16,167 nucleotides of DNA from Halobacteriales archaeon SW_10_68_16 (GTDB lineage Archaea > Halobacteriota > Halobacteria > Halobacteriales > Haloarculaceae). The stretch spans positions 1-16,167 of the forward strand of contig PXSG01000104.1 in the NCBI GenBank assembly GCA_003023485.1. The letters run 5' to 3'. This document shows positions 15,038 to 16,167 of the stretch, piece after piece. The notes below the pieces were generated by a model. It had not been told where the DNA came from. It did not search any database and saw nothing but the letters and a program-made list of their open reading frames with translations. Every line of letters begins with the position of its first letter. The first letter of the stretch is position 1. A program made the position numbers and the translations under genes.

Positions 15038-15873
15038 GACTCGCCGTCCTGGGTGCCGGCGCCGTGGGATCGTCGGTCGCCGAACTCGCCGGCGACTACG
15101 GCCACACCGTCACCGCGCTGGCCGACTCCCGGAGCGCGGTCCTCGACCCCGAGGGTATCGACGTCGGGTCCGCGCTCGACCGGAAAGAGCGGGAGGGCGT
15201 CGTCGGGGACGCGGACCCCGAGGAGGCGCTCGCGGGCACGTACGACGTCCTCGTGGAGGCGACGCCGACGACGCTGGGCGACGCCCAGCCCGGGTTCGGC
15301 CACCTCCGGGCGGCCCTCGAACGGGACCGCCACGTCGTCTTCGCCAACAAGGGCCCCGTCGCCGAGCGCTACGCCGACGTGCGCGCTCTCGAACGGGAGA
15401 GTGGCGGGACGGTTCTCATGGAGGCGACCGTCGGCGGCGCGATGGGCTACGAGCACGTCCTCGCGGAGGCCCAGGACCTGGGCGTCGCGGAGGCCGACCC
15501 CTCCTTCGACGTCGAGGGGACCGACGCCGCGCTGAAGTGTACGATTCTGGCGAACGTGCTGGCGGAGGGCGGCCGGGAGTACACGCTGGAGGACGCCACA
15601 GTCGAGGGTATCAAATCGCTGCCCGGCAGCGCGCTCGAACTGGCAAACGAGGACGGCCGGACCATCCGGCTGATCGGCGAAGTGTCCGACGGCGAGGTTC
15701 GGGTGGGCCCGCGACTGGTGCCCGCCTACGGGGCGCTGGCGGTCACCGGGACGCGCAACATCGTCCAGCTGGAGACCGAACACGCCGGCCAGCTGAACGT
15801 CTCCGGACGCGGCGCCGGCGGCCCCGAGACCGCGACTGCTGTGCTGGCAGACGTCGACCGGCTGGACTCGTAA
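15034..15873 (+). CDS. hom: Homoserine dehydrogenase with a missing internal catalytic-domain segment
   Basis: 279 residues, shorter than the roughly 315 I expect for haloarchaeal homologues. The enzyme reduces aspartate semialdehyde to homoserine for threonine and methionine. The Rossmann NAD(P)-binding part is intact: LAVLGAGAVGSSVAELAGDYG, then ATPTTLGD and FANKGPVA with Lys106. The catalytic part includes AEADPSFDVEGTDAALK with Glu153, Asp164 and Lys168. However, GGTVLMEATVGGA (ending at Ala136) runs straight into MGYEHVLAEAQDLG; the expected IP...NGT-NYIL...EG segment of about 36-40 residues is absent, in frame. That segment contributes to the substrate site and core fold, so activity is doubtful. 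The GTG start at 15034 overlaps the ACT stop, with AGGTGAT about 6 bases upstream. Confidence 0.88.
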   Translation: MRLAVLGAGAVGSSVAELAGDYGHTVTALADSRSAVLDPEGIDVGSALDRKEREGVVGDADPEEALAGTYDVLVEATPTTLGDAQPGFGHLRAALERDRHVVFANKGPVAERYADVRALERESGGTVLMEATVGGAMGYEHVLAEAQDLGVAEADPSFDVEGTDAALKCTILANVLAEGGREYTLEDATVEGIKSLPGSALELANEDGRTIRLIGEVSDGEVRVGPRLVPAYGALAVTGTRNIVQLETEHAGQLNVSGRGAGGPETATAVLADVDRLDS

Positions 15874-15946
15874 ACTGGAGGACTCTTGCCTACCGTGGTG
15901 GAACAACCATCCGACTGATATTGTCACAGGCTACCGCGCAAAATAT

Positions 15947-15980
15947 AGAGGCTGAGTTCAGCAGAGCCTGACCTCTTATT
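15947..15980 (+). terminator. Possible terminator after homoserine dehydrogenase
   Basis: AGAGG (15947-15951) can pair with CCTCT (15972-15976), or alternatively AGGCT with AGCCT, around the small repeat GCTGA-GT-TCAGC, followed by the T-rich CTTATT. It sits in the 174-bp gap before the lipoprotein gene. The pairing is imperfect, so this is only a candidate. Confidence 0.25.
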
Positions 15981-16002
15981 CCAGAGATTATCGAACCATT
16001 CT

Positions 16003-16027
16003 ATAATTTAAGTTAATTATAAATATG
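16003..16027 (+). promoter_or_regulatory. AT-rich promoter of the lipoprotein gene with inverted repeat
   Basis: TTATAAATAT at about 16017-16026 is a strong TATA box centred about 27 bp before the ATG at 16048, so the mRNA is probably leaderless. Immediately upstream and overlapping is the inverted repeat ATAATT-TAAGTT-AATTAT (16003-16020), which would place a dimeric regulator over the BRE. Confidence 0.55.
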
Positions 16028-16047
16028 TAGATTGACAATCCGGCGCT

Positions 16048-16167
16048 ATGGTTGATTCACCAATCAAACGACGACGAGTTCTCACGGGCCTGGCAACGAC
16101 CGGTCTCGCCGCGATAGCGGGCTGCAATAGTGACGGTAGCACGTCTACGGCAACCGAGACTCCAACA
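16048..16167 (+). CDS. N-terminus of a Tat-exported lipoprotein (truncated by the window edge)
   Basis: Forty codons are present. MVDSPIKRRRVLTGLATTG has a twin-arginine motif and hydrophobic stretch, and AAIAGC at 21-26 is a lipobox with Cys26 as the lipidation and cleavage site. A Ser/Thr-rich linker (DGSTSTATETPT) follows, usual for haloarchaeal lipoproteins, many of which are substrate-binding proteins of transporters. The mature domain lies outside the window, so the function is unknown. The ATG is supported by the promoter spacing. Confidence 0.85.
   Translation, partial: MVDSPIKRRRVLTGLATTGLAAIAGCNSDGSTSTATETPT

Noticed and set aside
1..16167. CRISPR arrays, tRNA/rRNA genes, insertion sequences
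   Set aside because: No regularly spaced repeats, no cloverleaf or rRNA signatures and no transposase motifs were seen on either strand by eye.

Overview
The window is chromosomal DNA from a halophilic archaeon (class Halobacteria). The evidence is the high GC content, the strongly acidic proteins, the archaeal EF-2, TATA-like boxes about 27 bp before several start codons (the leaderless pattern), a Tat-type lipoprotein signal and haloarchaeal signalling architectures. I cannot fix the genus from sequence alone.

Layout. Bases 1-4612 are on the minus strand: the first 31 codons of a possible LarA-family protein (1-93), a two-domain universal stress protein (182-1072), a receiver-PAS-PAS protein (1249-2406) and a receiver-PAS-PAS-PAS-histidine kinase (2450-4612). 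The last two are paralogous in their receiver halves and may form one sensory pair. Then come a plus-strand alpha/beta hydrolase (4723-5550), a minus-strand haloarchaeal protein of the DUF5815 type (5554-6087) and a plus-strand DJ-1/PfpI protein (6232-6843). A minus-strand block follows: a broken PiT phosphate transporter (6959-8039), a small three-helix membrane protein (8099-8395) and a membrane-anchored sulfite-oxidase-type molybdoenzyme (8452-9990). From 10139 to the end everything is on the plus strand: EF-2 with a full-length intein in its GTP-binding P-loop (10139-13912), a collapsed ribbon-helix-helix/PIN toxin-antitoxin locus (14004-14413), a two-gene operon of an ACT-domain protein and homoserine dehydrogenase (14504-15873), and the start of a Tat lipoprotein (16048-end).

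How the genes work together. The ACT protein and homoserine dehydrogenase overlap by 4 nt and very probably act together in threonine/methionine synthesis, with the ACT protein as amino-acid sensor. The signalling pair plus the stress protein look like an environmental response block. The other genes are single units.

Main points of interest. (1) EF-2 carries a 528-residue intein between Lys34 and the following Thr of the P-loop, with its splicing residues and two LAGLIDADG motifs intact, so functional EF-2 depends on protein splicing. (2) Three loci in about 8.5 kb carry internal deletions: PiT has lost the segment joining FNEII to its last helix and is frameshifted, the antitoxin/toxin pair is fused out of frame, and homoserine dehydrogenase lacks the segment that normally contains its NGT-NYIL motif. 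This is either genuine gene decay or an assembly fault and should be settled from reads. (3) Several perfect inverted repeats sit at promoters, the clearest beside the TATA box of the ACT/homoserine dehydrogenase operon. I found no CRISPR array, tRNA, rRNA or insertion sequence.
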